A stretch of DNA of 64,000 nucleotides from Candidatus Thiodiazotropha sp. CDECU1 (GTDB lineage Bacteria; Pseudomonadota; Gammaproteobacteria; Chromatiales; Chromatiaceae): assembly GCF_963455295.1 (NCBI RefSeq), contig NZ_OY734020.1:1550001-1614000 (forward strand). Direction: 5' to 3'. The translations under genes were made by a program, and so were the position numbers. Position 1 is the first letter of the stretch; each line of letters starts with the position of its first letter. Under the pieces are notes generated by a model. The model did not search any database and was not told the DNA's origin. It worked only from the letters and a program-made list of their open reading frames with translations. Below are positions 1 through 8,449 of the stretch, in pieces.

Positions 1-885
1 CAGAAGGGGCTCGAGATGCTGACTGAGAAGGGCATCCTGGTGAAGGTCAACTCGGTGATGATCCCCGGTGTCAACGACCAGCACCTGGAAGAGGTGAGTA
101 AGGTGGTGAAGGCCAAGGGCGCCTTCCTGCACAATGTGATGCCGCTCATCGCTGAGGCGGAGCACGGCACCTTCTACGGTGTCATGGGTCAGCGTGGTCC
201 CACTCACGACGAACTGCAGACCCTGCAGGACAAGTGCGCCGGCGACATGAACATGATGCGCCACTGCCGTCAGTGCCGCGCCGATGCGGTGGGCATGCTT
301 GGCGAGGACCGGGGTGATGAATTCACCATGGACAAGGTGGAGAGCATGGATGTGGACTATGAAGCGGCCATGGCGAAGCGGGCCGAGTATCAGGCGGCTG
401 CCCTGGCGACCCTGGAGGCGCAGCGTAACAACACCGGCGAAAGTTTCGTCTCTCTCTCTTCCCTGAAGGTGAATAAGAAACAGACCCGTCCGGTGTTGAT
501 GGCGGTGGCTACCAGCGGTGGTGGCGTCATCAACCAGCACTTCGGCCATGCCAAGGAGTTCCTTGTCTACGAGGCCTCTGCTACCGATGTGCGCTTCATC
601 GGTCATCGCAAGGTCGATCTCTACTGTAGCGGAGGCGACACCTGCGGCGATGCGGAAACCACCCTGCAGAAGATCATCCGTGCCCTGGAGGGTTGCGAGG
701 CGGTGCTCTGTTCCAAGATCGGTTACGAACCCTGGGAGCAGTTGGAAGAGGCAGGTATCCAACCCAATGGGGAGCATGCCATGGAGCCTATCGAGGAAGC
801 GGTAGCCGCGGTCTATGCGGAAATGGCTGACAACGGTCAACTGGATCAACCCAGGGTGTCCGAGCAACTGCAGGCCGCTACCTGA
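1..885 (+). CDS. nifB: NifB, FeMo-cofactor biosynthesis radical SAM protein (3' part only)
   Basis: NifB makes NifB-co, the Fe-S-carbide core precursor of FeMo-co. The frame is open from base 1, so the 5' part with the radical-SAM CxxxCxxC motif lies outside the window; 294 residues are visible. The first ~120 cover the end of the radical SAM barrel, with the typical NIF segment HNVMPLIAEAEHGTFYG and a Cys-rich MMRHCRQCRADAVGMLGED stretch. The last ~130 residues form a NifX/NafY-like cofactor-binding domain starting near RPVLMAVATSGGGVINQHFGH. The gene is first in a run leading to fdxN, nifO, nifQ and draG, as in other proteobacterial nifB operons. Identification is secure; the promoter cannot be judged here. 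Confidence 0.97.
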   Translation, partial: QKGLEMLTEKGILVKVNSVMIPGVNDQHLEEVSKVVKAKGAFLHNVMPLIAEAEHGTFYGVMGQRGPTHDELQTLQDKCAGDMNMMRHCRQCRADAVGMLGEDRGDEFTMDKVESMDVDYEAAMAKRAEYQAAALATLEAQRNNTGESFVSLSSLKVNKKQTRPVLMAVATSGGGVINQHFGHAKEFLVYEASATDVRFIGHRKVDLYCSGGDTCGDAETTLQKIIRALEGCEAVLCSKIGYEPWEQLEEAGIQPNGEHAMEPIEEAVAAVYAEMADNGQLDQPRVSEQLQAAT

Positions 886-896
886 GGAGAGCAATC

Positions 897-1175
897 ATGG
901 CTTACGCGATTATCGAAACCTGTGTCAACTGCTGGGCCTGTGAACCGCTATGCCCGAGCAAGGCGATCTTTGAAGCGCGTCCCCACTTTCTGATCGATGC
1001 CAAGAAGTGCACAGAGTGCGAGGGGGATCACGCCGATCCCCAGTGCGTCAGCATCTGTCCCATCGAAGGGGCCATTCTTAACGGCATTGGCGAGGCGGCC
1101 AATCCCCCTGGATCCCTGACCGGTATTCCGCCGGAGAAGTTGGCGGAGGTGATGGCCGAGATCCAGGCGCGATAG
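897..1175 (+). CDS. fdxN: 2[4Fe-4S] ferredoxin, FdxN type
   Basis: Small dicluster ferredoxin of 92 residues that probably feeds electrons to NifB or nitrogenase. Near the N terminus it has CVNCWACEPLCP (C-x2-C-x2-C-x3-C), and a second site CTECEGDHADPQCVSICP with the wider C-x2-C-x8-C-x3-C spacing of the Alvin/FdxN type. It starts 11 bp after nifB behind a GAGGAGAG ribosome site, so it is co-transcribed. FdxN next to nifB is a standard arrangement, and in A. vinelandii FdxN supports NifB-co synthesis (family knowledge). A paralogous ferredoxin lies at 23,993. Confidence 0.93.
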   Translation: MAYAIIETCVNCWACEPLCPSKAIFEARPHFLIDAKKCTECEGDHADPQCVSICPIEGAILNGIGEAANPPGSLTGIPPEKLAEVMAEIQAR

Positions 1176-1209
1176 CGGTATAACCGATTTTGTATTTAAG
1201 GAGAAGCAC

Positions 1210-1428
1210 ATGCGTTACCCAGATCATGATCCACAACTCCAGTTGATAACTGTACCGAGGGACAGTGGCATCAATCCAGGTCGGCGTTGGTTCAGCCAGA
1301 TAGTGATGCAGTGTGCCCATCCGGCACTGCAGGGTAAGCCCGATTGGGTACATCTGCCCGACCGGGTGTGGCGGCGAAACTCAGCGCTCTTGATGAGTCT
1401 GCATGATTGTAAACGAGTCGATGACTGA
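1210..1428 (+). CDS. small nif-operon protein of unknown function
   Basis: A 72-residue basic protein with no domain I recognise. It is credible as a gene because it has a good ribosome site (AAGGAG, 6 bp before ATG) and sits within the nifB operon. Its stop also overlaps the likely nifO start in the 8-base string ATGACTGA (1421-1428), a classic sign of translational coupling. It contains several Trp, two Cys and a Gln-Gly-Lys-Pro-Asp-Trp segment but no signal peptide or membrane segment. Function unknown; it could be only a coupling leader for nifO. Confidence 0.55.
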   Translation: MRYPDHDPQLQLITVPRDSGINPGRRWFSQIVMQCAHPALQGKPDWVHLPDRVWRRNSALLMSLHDCKRVDD

Positions 1429-1846
1429 TCTGGTTTTCTATGCAAAACCCGGTTGTGTGGGGAACCTGAGACAACAGAAGCTACTGCGCAGCCAGGGTGT
1501 CGATTTTGTGGTGCGTGACCTGATCAGCGAAGCCTGGTCGGGGCAGCGGCTGCGCCCCTATTTCTGCGATAAGCCTGTAGCGGAGTGGTTCAACACTACG
1601 TCGCCCAGAGTGAAGTCAGGGGAGCTCCCTATCGATGCATTGAGTGAAGCAGAGGCATTGGCGCTGATGATCGCCGACCCGATCCTCATCCGTCGGCCCC
1701 TGCTCGAATTTGGCGAGCTCAGACAGTCAGGCTTTGAAGCTGGATCTGTTCTGCAGGCATTGGGTGTCGTCTTGAATGCCGCTGAGAAGCTGCAGGATTG
1801 TCCCATGCAGGATGAAGTGTCCATTGCATGCGAGGCACCAGGATGA
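1421..1846 (+). CDS. nifO: nitrogenase-associated ArsC/Spx-like protein (NifO family)
   Basis: A 141-residue thioredoxin-fold protein of the ArsC/Spx superfamily, the 'nitrogenase-associated' subgroup found between nifB/fdxN and nifQ. It opens with FYAKPGCVGNLRQQ, where the ArsC-type CxxxxxR active-site loop is reduced to a single Cys, and continues with the typical LIRRPLLEFG block near residue 100. I chose ATG 1421 because MTDLVFYAKPGC matches the family N terminus; ATG 1403 adds six residues. The 3' end overlaps the next gene by 4 bp (ATGA). In Azotobacter, NifO influences molybdenum routing (family knowledge), which fits a neighbouring nifQ. Confidence 0.82.
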   Translation: MTDLVFYAKPGCVGNLRQQKLLRSQGVDFVVRDLISEAWSGQRLRPYFCDKPVAEWFNTTSPRVKSGELPIDALSEAEALALMIADPILIRRPLLEFGELRQSGFEAGSVLQALGVVLNAAEKLQDCPMQDEVSIACEAPG

Positions 1847-3126
1847 ACAACAATATCGATGTTTCCACTCATCGCAAGGCCGTCGAACTTGCCGACGATG
1901 TCTACTGGATAGGTGCGCTCGATCCAACCCTCAGGACCTTCGATATCATCCTCAGCACCGCCAATGGCACCACCTATAATGCCTATCTTATCCGCGGCAG
2001 TGAGGGGGTTGCGGTTGTCGACACGGTGAAGGAGAACTTCAGTGATGAGTTCTTTGCGCGGCTGGAGTCTGAAGTGGACTACAGCGAGATCAAGGTCATC
2101 GTGCTCAATCACCTGGAGCCGGATCACACCGGCGCACTGCCTGAATTGATGCGTCGGGCACCCCAGGCAAAACTCTACATTTCACAACGGGCCACCTCGA
2201 TGTTGAAGGCCCTGTTGAAACCGTCCAACGAATCCTTCGAGTATACGACGGTCAATACCGGTGATAGCGTTAGCCTGGGTGATCGTACCCTGAGCTTTCT
2301 GCATACACCCTTTCTACATTGGCCCGATACCCAGTGCACCTATCTGGAAGAGGAGGGGATTCTCTTTTCCGGGGATGTCTTTGGGTGTCACTATTGCGAT
2401 AAGCGCCTGTTCAACGACCGGGTCGGGGACTTCCGCTTTTCCTTCGATTACTACTATGCCCACATTATGCGTCCCTTCAAAAAGCATGTGATGGATGCGT
2501 TGAAGCTTATCGAACCTCTGACCCTGAAACAGATTGCACCCACCCACGGACCGATTCTTCGCGAGCGGCCCAGGCGTTACGTCACCCACTACCGGGAACT
2601 CTCCACATCCAGTCTGACCCGGGAGATCGGATCGGATGACCACTCGCTGGTGATCTTCTACATGAGCTCCTATGGCAATACAGCGCGCATGGCCGAGGAG
2701 ATCAGTGCAGGCGCAGGCAGTGTGGAGGGGGTGCGTGTCTCGATCTACGACCTGGAGGGCGGGGAGACCGATCCCTTTGTCGATCTTATCGAGGAGGCGG
2801 ATGCCCTGCTGTTCGGTTCCCCCACCATCAACGGTGATGCGGTAAAGCCGGTTTGGGATCTGCTCTCGTCACTGGCCGTGGTCAACCTGAAAGGAAAGAT
2901 CGGCGGCGCCTTCGGATCCTTCGGCTGGAGCGGGGAGGCGGTGCGCATGATCGAGGATCGCATGCGTGGGCTGAAGATGCATATCCCCCATGAAGGGATG
3001 CGGGTCAAGTTGATACCTACCGATGAGGAGTTGCAGGGCTGCCACTCCTTCGGTCGGCAGATAGCAGAGGTGCTGATAGGCAAGCATCAGGAGAAGGCGG
3101 TGATCGACTTTGCGGATCTTGTTTGA
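1843..3126 (+). CDS. fprA: A-type flavoprotein (FprA / flavodiiron protein)
   Basis: A 427-residue flavodiiron protein with an N-terminal metallo-beta-lactamase-like diiron domain (~1-250) and a C-terminal flavodoxin domain (~255-400). The diiron ligands sit in HLEPDHTG and in the later GDVFGCH and PTHGP segments; the flavodoxin begins MSSYGNTARMAEEI. These enzymes reduce O2 to water or NO to N2O using FMN. ATG 1843 overlaps the nifO stop by 4 bp, so it is translationally coupled inside the nif operon. An oxygen-scavenging role protecting nitrogenase, fed by the adjacent ferredoxins, is inference. No rubredoxin domain is fused. Confidence 0.92.
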   Translation: MNNNIDVSTHRKAVELADDVYWIGALDPTLRTFDIILSTANGTTYNAYLIRGSEGVAVVDTVKENFSDEFFARLESEVDYSEIKVIVLNHLEPDHTGALPELMRRAPQAKLYISQRATSMLKALLKPSNESFEYTTVNTGDSVSLGDRTLSFLHTPFLHWPDTQCTYLEEEGILFSGDVFGCHYCDKRLFNDRVGDFRFSFDYYYAHIMRPFKKHVMDALKLIEPLTLKQIAPTHGPILRERPRRYVTHYRELSTSSLTREIGSDDHSLVIFYMSSYGNTARMAEEISAGAGSVEGVRVSIYDLEGGETDPFVDLIEEADALLFGSPTINGDAVKPVWDLLSSLAVVNLKGKIGGAFGSFGWSGEAVRMIEDRMRGLKMHIPHEGMRVKLIPTDEELQGCHSFGRQIAEVLIGKHQEKAVIDFADLV

Positions 3127-3183
3127 GACCTCTTTGAAACAAAACAATCATGAAATGAATTTTAACGTTAACCCTTAAGGTGA

Positions 3184-3474
<291 letters not shown>

Positions 3475-3499
3475 ATAACCGAAACCGAGAGAAAGCAAG

Positions 3500-3856
3500 A
3501 TGCCTTTAATTACCTTTACCAATCCCGAATACAAGGACAAGACGGTATATGCCGTGGCCGGCAGTTTTACCGAGACAGTCCTTAAGATTGCCAAGACCAA
3601 CAAGATCCCGATCAGTTTCGATTGTGGAGATGGTGACTGCGGCAGCTGCGTCATCCGTGTGAAATACATCGGCGACACCGAACCGATGGGCTATCACCTG
3701 GAAGAGAAGGAGAAGAAGGTGCTGCGCGAACTGGGCAAGGTCAGCAAGGAGGAGTTGGAGAAGATGATCGTGGACGATCTCCCCAGCGAATGGCGCCTGG
3801 CCTGTCAGTTTATCCCCAGGGATGAGGATATCGTCGTCGAGTACGAGGCAGTCTGA
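3500..3856 (+). CDS. fesII: Shethna protein II (FeSII)-like [2Fe-2S] ferredoxin
   Basis: A 118-residue [2Fe-2S] ferredoxin with ligands C42, C47, C50 (DCGDGDCGSC) and C102 (RLACQF). Between C50 and C102 it has a long charged helical insertion, EEKEKKVLRELGKVSKEELE, ending in DDLPSEWRLACQ. From memory this matches the Azotobacter FeSII loop (KERNVLKSVGKLP ... DLPPTYRLACQ). FeSII binds the nitrogenase component proteins under oxygen stress and forms an inactive but protected complex (established). The gene is coupled to nifQ (stop TGA and start ATG share a base). Assignment rests on recalled similarity. Confidence 0.82.
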   Translation: MPLITFTNPEYKDKTVYAVAGSFTETVLKIAKTNKIPISFDCGDGDCGSCVIRVKYIGDTEPMGYHLEEKEKKVLRELGKVSKEELEKMIVDDLPSEWRLACQFIPRDEDIVVEYEAV

Positions 3857-4431
3857 TGGCCATGCCTGCTTTGGCAAGCGAGACCCTGAGCGATCTCCAT
3901 GCCAGGCTGATGGATGCGCGTCGTGGTGAACCTGTCGAGGAGATCCTGGCGCGCATGCTCTCCTCCTGGGCCTTGGGCGAGGGTGCTATGCCCCTATGGC
4001 TGGGCCTGGGTGAAGTGGAGTATCGCCGTATGATGGCCTACCACTTTCCCGGCTTCGATGCCCATGCCTTGATGGAGCGGGCACAGGCTATGGATCCCGA
4101 GCGCCAGGACGAGATGGATGACCTGAAAAAACTCTTGCTGGTCAATCGCAGCGGTATCTCGTCGTCGGAGACCTGGATGGCGGATATCCTGGTTGCCGGA
4201 TGCATGGGCAGTGACCATATGTGGCAGGACCTGGGACTATGGCAGCGTGCCGATCTGTCGCAGCTGATGCTGACCTGCTTCAGGCCGCTGGCAAAACGTA
4301 ACGACCGTGACATGAAATGGAAGAAGTTCCTCTATAAACAGCTCTGCGAAACCGAGGGGATCTATACCTGCCGTTCTCCCAGTTGCGAGGTCTGCGTGGA
4401 CTATGACAACTGCTTCGGCAGTGAAGAGTAG
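3856..4431 (+). CDS. nifQ: NifQ, molybdenum donor for FeMo-co
   Basis: NifQ carries a Mo-Fe-S cluster and delivers molybdenum to NifEN/NifH for FeMo-co maturation. The 191-residue product ends in the diagnostic C-x4-C-x2-C-x5-C motif (C172, C177, C180, C186). It also has the conserved AGCMGSDHMWQDLGL and LMxxCFRPLAxRN blocks. The ATG overlaps the stop of the FeSII-like gene by one base; a second ATG at 3862 is also possible. It is followed 5 bp later by draG. Confidence 0.96.
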   Translation: MAMPALASETLSDLHARLMDARRGEPVEEILARMLSSWALGEGAMPLWLGLGEVEYRRMMAYHFPGFDAHALMERAQAMDPERQDEMDDLKKLLLVNRSGISSSETWMADILVAGCMGSDHMWQDLGLWQRADLSQLMLTCFRPLAKRNDRDMKWKKFLYKQLCETEGIYTCRSPSCEVCVDYDNCFGSEE

Positions 4432-4436
4432 TTTTG

Positions 4437-5384
4437 ATGTCACCCTTGATCGGCCTCACGCAGACGAAGCCAGATCCAGCGCTACTGACCAGTGAGCAGC
4501 GGGCCATGGGTGCCTATATCGGTCTTGCCGTGGGTGATGCGCTGGGCGCTACCACCGAGTTTCTCACGCCCCGGGAGATCAAGGAAAAACATGGTGTCCA
4601 TGACAAGATCATTGGCGGCGGATGGCTGCGCCTGAAGGCCGGGCGGGTTACCGACGACACGGAGATGAGCCTGGCGCTGGGTGAATCGATACTCGACCAC
4701 CAGGGGGTCGAGGCAAAGGCAGTGGCAGAGGCATTCAGCCAATGGATGCGTAAAAAACCGGTGGACATCGGCAACACTGTCAGGCGTGGGATTGTCCACT
4801 ACCGCAATTCGGGAGAGACCGCGGTAGCAGTGAACGAGTTCGATGCCGGAAACGGCGCCTGCATGCGTTCCCTGGGCATATCACTTTTTTACTGCGATGC
4901 CCCGCAAAGAGAGCGCTTGGAGGCCTCCCGTGCTCAATCCCATATCACACATAACAACCCCATGGCGGATGCCGGTACCGAGACAGTGGTGGAGATGGTT
5001 GTCGCCGCACTGAAGGGCTGGCACAAATCCCGCCTCGAGGAGATGGCAGCCTCACTGGTTACCCGGTTTCCTCTCTATCGATACGACAGGCGGCGGGTGG
5101 AGAATCCCAGTGGTTATATCGTGGAGACCTTGCAGGTCGTTTTTCAGGCCTTGTTTGCCAATGACAGCTTTGAAGATATTCTCATCGATGTGGTCAACCG
5201 GGGTGGGGACGCTGACACTACCGGGGCCATTGCCGGTATGTTGGCGGGGGCTTACTATGGTCAAAACCTAATACCTGTACGTTGGCACAAGGGTCTGGAT
5301 GTCAAGGTGATGATGGAGTGTCGAAATCAGGCGCTCAAACTGTTGGCAGCAGGCAAGCAGCAATTTCCCACTCCAAAACAGTGA
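4437..5384 (+). CDS. draG: DraG, ADP-ribosyl-[dinitrogen reductase] glycohydrolase
   Basis: DraG removes ADP-ribose from NifH Arg101 and so reactivates dinitrogenase reductase. This 315-residue ADP-ribosylglycohydrolase shows the dimanganese-site motifs: GLAVGDALG near residue 30, VTDDTEM near 71-77, and NRGGDADTTGAIAG near the C terminus. ATG 4437 is used; TTG 4434 is the only longer option. It is the last intact gene of the nifB-nifQ run. Its partner draT lies ~13 kb away next to nifH, unlike the draTG operon of Rhodospirillum and Azospirillum. Confidence 0.94.
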   Translation: MSPLIGLTQTKPDPALLTSEQRAMGAYIGLAVGDALGATTEFLTPREIKEKHGVHDKIIGGGWLRLKAGRVTDDTEMSLALGESILDHQGVEAKAVAEAFSQWMRKKPVDIGNTVRRGIVHYRNSGETAVAVNEFDAGNGACMRSLGISLFYCDAPQRERLEASRAQSHITHNNPMADAGTETVVEMVVAALKGWHKSRLEEMAASLVTRFPLYRYDRRRVENPSGYIVETLQVVFQALFANDSFEDILIDVVNRGGDADTTGAIAGMLAGAYYGQNLIPVRWHKGLDVKVMMECRNQALKLLAAGKQQFPTPKQ

Positions 5385-5473
5385 ATATTCGCCAAGCAAC
5401 AGCAGTGGATATCGATGCCATGTCGATCCTGCTCGATCAACTGTTCACTATTGAGCAGGACTTTACCCCTTAG
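5381..5473 (+). pseudogene. remnant of a GNAT N-acetyltransferase (N-terminal ~30 residues)
   Basis: A GTG at 5381 overlaps the draG stop as GTGA and opens a 30-codon frame reading VNIRQATAVDIDAM...LLDQLFTIEQDFTP. This is the typical first strand and helix of a GNAT acetyltransferase (IRPAT..DI..M..LL.QLF..E.DFTP). The frame ends at TAG 5471-5473, and a REP-like palindromic pair begins ~20 bp later where the rest of the gene should be. I read it as a gene formerly coupled to draG and truncated by deletion. Confidence 0.6.
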
Positions 5474-5492
5474 GATTTATAGGCTATCGAAG

Positions 5493-5570
5493 CGTAGGGT
5501 ATGGTTTGCCGCACCGCAATCATTGCTCATGATATTGAGCAATTCGGGGATGGTTTATCCCACATCCTAC
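5493..5570. repeat. REP-like palindromic pair (diverged GCGGC type)
   Basis: Positions 5493-5515 are a diverged copy of the GTAGGGTGCGGC...GCCGCACC repeat seen at 31,721-31,867, and 5546-5570 is a related inverted copy ending CACATCCTAC. Between them is a perfect 8-bp hairpin, ATTGCTCA (5522-5529) and TGAGCAAT (5536-5543). It may terminate transcription from draG or stabilise its 3' end. Confidence 0.6.
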
Positions 5571-5609
5571 ATGGATTAAGTCAACCTGGGGTTATGCTAT
5601 GTTGAAAGA

Positions 5610-7064
5610 ATGAAACTCACCAACAGCTACGTCCGCCTGGGCGAGAACTTTTATGAAAGCACTCAGCCGGAACCGGTAAATGATCCCAAGATGTTTCTTT
5701 GGAACAGCAGCCTGGCCGGAGAACTGCCATTACTGGAAGAATTAAACTTATCGGAACAGGAATTGGCAGAGCTATTCTCGGGCAACAAACTCCTACCGGG
5801 TTCAGAGCCTATCGCATTGGCCTATGCAGGCCACCAGTTCGGTCACTTCGTGCCCCAACTTGGCGACGGACGCGCCCATATCATCGGCGAGATTGCCGAT
5901 CACTCCGGTGAAAGAAGAGATATCCAGTTAAAGGGGTCCGGGCAGACATCGTTCTCCCGTAGCGGCGACGGACGCTATGCCCTGGGGCCCGCGATCAGGG
6001 AGTACATCATGGGCGAGGCCATGCACGTCCTGGGCATACCGACGACCCGCAGCCTGGCGGTGACCACAACGGGTGAACCAGTCTATCGTGAAACAGTACA
6101 ACCGGGCGCGGTACTGACTCGCATCGCATCCAGCCACCTGCGTGTGGGCACCTTCGAATATTTCGCCGCAAGACAAAATCATCAGGCGATTGAGCAACTC
6201 TGCGATTTCGCCATCAAGCGTCACTATCCCGAACTGCAGGAGGGTGGTGGTGAACGCTTCCTGCAGCTGTTCGACAAGGTCATGGAAGGCCAGATCGAGC
6301 TGGTGGTCGAATGGCTCCGGGTGGGTTTCATTCACGGTGTCATGAACACTGACAACACGGCCATCTCAGGGGAGACCATCGACTATGGCCCCTGCGCCAT
6401 GATGGGCAGTTATAATCCGAAGACCGTCTTCAGCTCCATCGACCGGGATGGACGCTACGCGTTTGGCAATCAGCCCGCCATCGTGCAATGGAATATGGCG
6501 CGTTTCGCGGAGACCTTGTTACATCTGATAGACAAGGACGAAAAGCAGGCCATCGATACCTTGGGATCCCGCCTGGAAAACTTTTCCGGGCAATTCAAAC
6601 AACGTTATCTGCAGATGATGGGTCGTAAACTCGGCCTCTCTCAAATCATGTCAAGTGATGATGCGTTGATATTCGGACTATTGGATCGACTTGAACAGAA
6701 ACAGCTCGATTACACCACGGGGTTTGATCGCCTGACTCAATCCTTATCATCCCAATCAGTAGAACAAAAAATGCTTGATGAGTTGGGAAGCTGGTATCCC
6801 GCTTGGCGTCAACGCCTGGAAAGCCAACAGGAAAACAGTGAGGCAATACAGGAATGCATGCGACAGGCCAACCCTGTCGTGATCCCCCGAAACTATCATA
6901 TGGAGCAGGTCATCCAGGAGTGCCTGGAGAGTGGTGACGCCAGTGTCGCGGAAGTATTTCTGGATGTTTTGCGATCCCCCTATCAATCAACAAATAAGAC
7001 ATTGCAGTTTCAGGTTGTGCCAGAAGATGCTGATGTTGGTTATCAGACGTTTTGTGGTACTTGA
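5610..7064 (+). CDS. selO: SelO family protein adenylyltransferase (YdiU)
   Basis: A 484-residue SelO/YdiU pseudokinase-fold enzyme that AMPylates Ser/Thr/Tyr of target proteins and participates in redox stress response (family knowledge). Conserved blocks are YAGHQFGHFVPQLGDGRA, the Lys of DIQLKGSGQT, RDGRYALGPAIREY-like SGDGRYALGPAIREY, and MNTDNTAISGETIDYGP carrying the metal-binding Asn and Asp. The C terminus YQTFCGT keeps the redox-active Cys that is selenocysteine in eukaryotic SelO. It stands alone, downstream of the REP pair. Not nif-specific. Confidence 0.95.
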   Translation: MKLTNSYVRLGENFYESTQPEPVNDPKMFLWNSSLAGELPLLEELNLSEQELAELFSGNKLLPGSEPIALAYAGHQFGHFVPQLGDGRAHIIGEIADHSGERRDIQLKGSGQTSFSRSGDGRYALGPAIREYIMGEAMHVLGIPTTRSLAVTTTGEPVYRETVQPGAVLTRIASSHLRVGTFEYFAARQNHQAIEQLCDFAIKRHYPELQEGGGERFLQLFDKVMEGQIELVVEWLRVGFIHGVMNTDNTAISGETIDYGPCAMMGSYNPKTVFSSIDRDGRYAFGNQPAIVQWNMARFAETLLHLIDKDEKQAIDTLGSRLENFSGQFKQRYLQMMGRKLGLSQIMSSDDALIFGLLDRLEQKQLDYTTGFDRLTQSLSSQSVEQKMLDELGSWYPAWRQRLESQQENSEAIQECMRQANPVVIPRNYHMEQVIQECLESGDASVAEVFLDVLRSPYQSTNKTLQFQVVPEDADVGYQTFCGT

Positions 7065-7119
7065 AGCCTATAGATGGCTATCCACCAGGTGATGGAGTTA
7101 ACCATTCTACATTCTAAGT

Positions 7120-7377
7120 ATGCTTACAGCACTTTATCTGGCACTCACATCATTGGGAGTCCTGTTAGGATTCATCACTAAGGGAATTATCAGCCCTGAG
7201 CATTGGTATCTTTTGCTACTCCTTGCAGCAGGGGCATTCACCATTCATGGGGTCATCCTTGATCCTGGCATTGGTTATTCCAACAACTCATTAGCCAGTG
7301 ACCCTGTCTCGCGCCGCATACTCCCCGGCGATACTGCGAACTTCCGTTTGTACGCCTGTCCATACCCTGATCTCTGA
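7120..7377 (+). CDS. possible small membrane protein, unrecognised
   Basis: An 85-codon frame with two hydrophobic stretches in its first 50 residues (LTALYLALTSLGVLLGFI and WYLLLLLAAGAFTI). The remaining ~35 residues are polar and unremarkable. I see no strong ribosome site and no family resemblance; it may be a truncated membrane gene or a chance frame. It is the only candidate in the 7065-7452 gap between convergent genes. Confidence 0.25.
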   Translation: MLTALYLALTSLGVLLGFITKGIISPEHWYLLLLLAAGAFTIHGVILDPGIGYSNNSLASDPVSRRILPGDTANFRLYACPYPDL

Positions 7378-7452
7378 ATGCTGACAAAATCCTGAGCAAA
7401 CTGTCATAAATTGAAATCAGAAAAGAAGCCCTGGGATACGCAGTGGAATCGA

Positions 7453-8421
7453 CTAATTTTTTATAGTAATGATGACTTTACCTTTGTGCAGCCCACTATC
7501 GAAGTAGCGGAAGGCCTCCGGGGTCTCCTCCAATGGGTAGGTTGCGTCGATAACAGGTTTGATATTTCCGGCCTCCATATAAGACCTGAGATCTCCGAGG
7601 CCTTTGTTGGGACCCTCAGCCACCAAGCAGAATTTTCTGCTTTCGCCGGTTATTCGACCAATATAATCCTGTAACAGGACCGGGATGATCCTTGTGCCGC
7701 CAATCATGGCGTAGGTAGTATCGGGTAACAGGGCGTTCTTATAGTCGGCTATGGAGCGATTGCCGTGACAATCGATTATCAGGTGGTAGCGCTCTCCGGT
7801 TTTGGTGAAATCGGTCTGCTTGTAATCGATGACATGGTCAGCGCCGGTTGCCATGACAACCTCCAGTTTATGGGCTGCATCGACACCGGTTACTTCCGCA
7901 CCGGCAAGCTTGGCCAATTGGATGGCAAAGGTGCCGACACCCCCGCCGGCACCATTGATCAATACCCGCTGATCCGGTTGTAACGGTGGGGCTTTGCGAA
8001 TCCCCTGCAAGGCGAGGACGCCGGCTTGGGGAACAGCGGCCGCCTGTGCGAAGGTCGATCCTTCGGGTTTGATTTGCATGGCGCTCTCTTGTGCGCAGGC
8101 ATATTCCGCAAAGCCGCCCCAGCTCTCCCACAGGTCGCCAAACACTTCATCCCCAGGCTTGAATCGGGTCACCCGGCTTCCAACTTCTTCAACCGTCCCC
8201 GCGATGTCGGCGCCAAGCACCTGTTTGCGGGGATTTGGTTTGAATAGTCCAAAGAACATGCGATTGGGAAAGGTGCCGCTGAGGTATTCCCAGTCCCATG
8301 AGTTGATCGAGGAGGCATGAACCTTCACCAGCAGTTCATTCTCTTTGGGGGAGGGTGTCGGGATCTCTGTCAGGTGCAACTCGGCTGGTGATCCATATTG
8401 AGAGAATAGAATCGCTTTCAT
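7453..8421 (-). CDS. NAD(P)-dependent alcohol dehydrogenase / quinone-oxidoreductase-like MDR protein
   Basis: A 322-residue medium-chain dehydrogenase/reductase. It has the GroES-like N-terminal domain (SSINSWDWEYLSG, GADIAGTVEEVGS, F.PGDEVFGD) and a Rossmann domain with VLINGAGGGVGTFAIQLAK near residue 150. The catalytic-zinc Cys/His ligands of classical alcohol dehydrogenases are absent, which points to a zinc-independent NADPH:quinone-reductase-like enzyme. It is the only minus-strand enzyme here; substrate unknown. The downstream neighbour is convergent. Confidence 0.85.
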   Translation of the reverse strand: MKAILFSQYGSPAELHLTEIPTPSPKENELLVKVHASSINSWDWEYLSGTFPNRMFFGLFKPNPRKQVLGADIAGTVEEVGSRVTRFKPGDEVFGDLWESWGGFAEYACAQESAMQIKPEGSTFAQAAAVPQAGVLALQGIRKAPPLQPDQRVLINGAGGGVGTFAIQLAKLAGAEVTGVDAAHKLEVVMATGADHVIDYKQTDFTKTGERYHLIIDCHGNRSIADYKNALLPDTTYAMIGGTRIIPVLLQDYIGRITGESRKFCLVAEGPNKGLGDLRSYMEAGNIKPVIDATYPLEETPEAFRYFDSGLHKGKVIITIKN

Positions 8422-8449
8422 GAAATCCTTTTTCCAATTCCTTCCTGCA

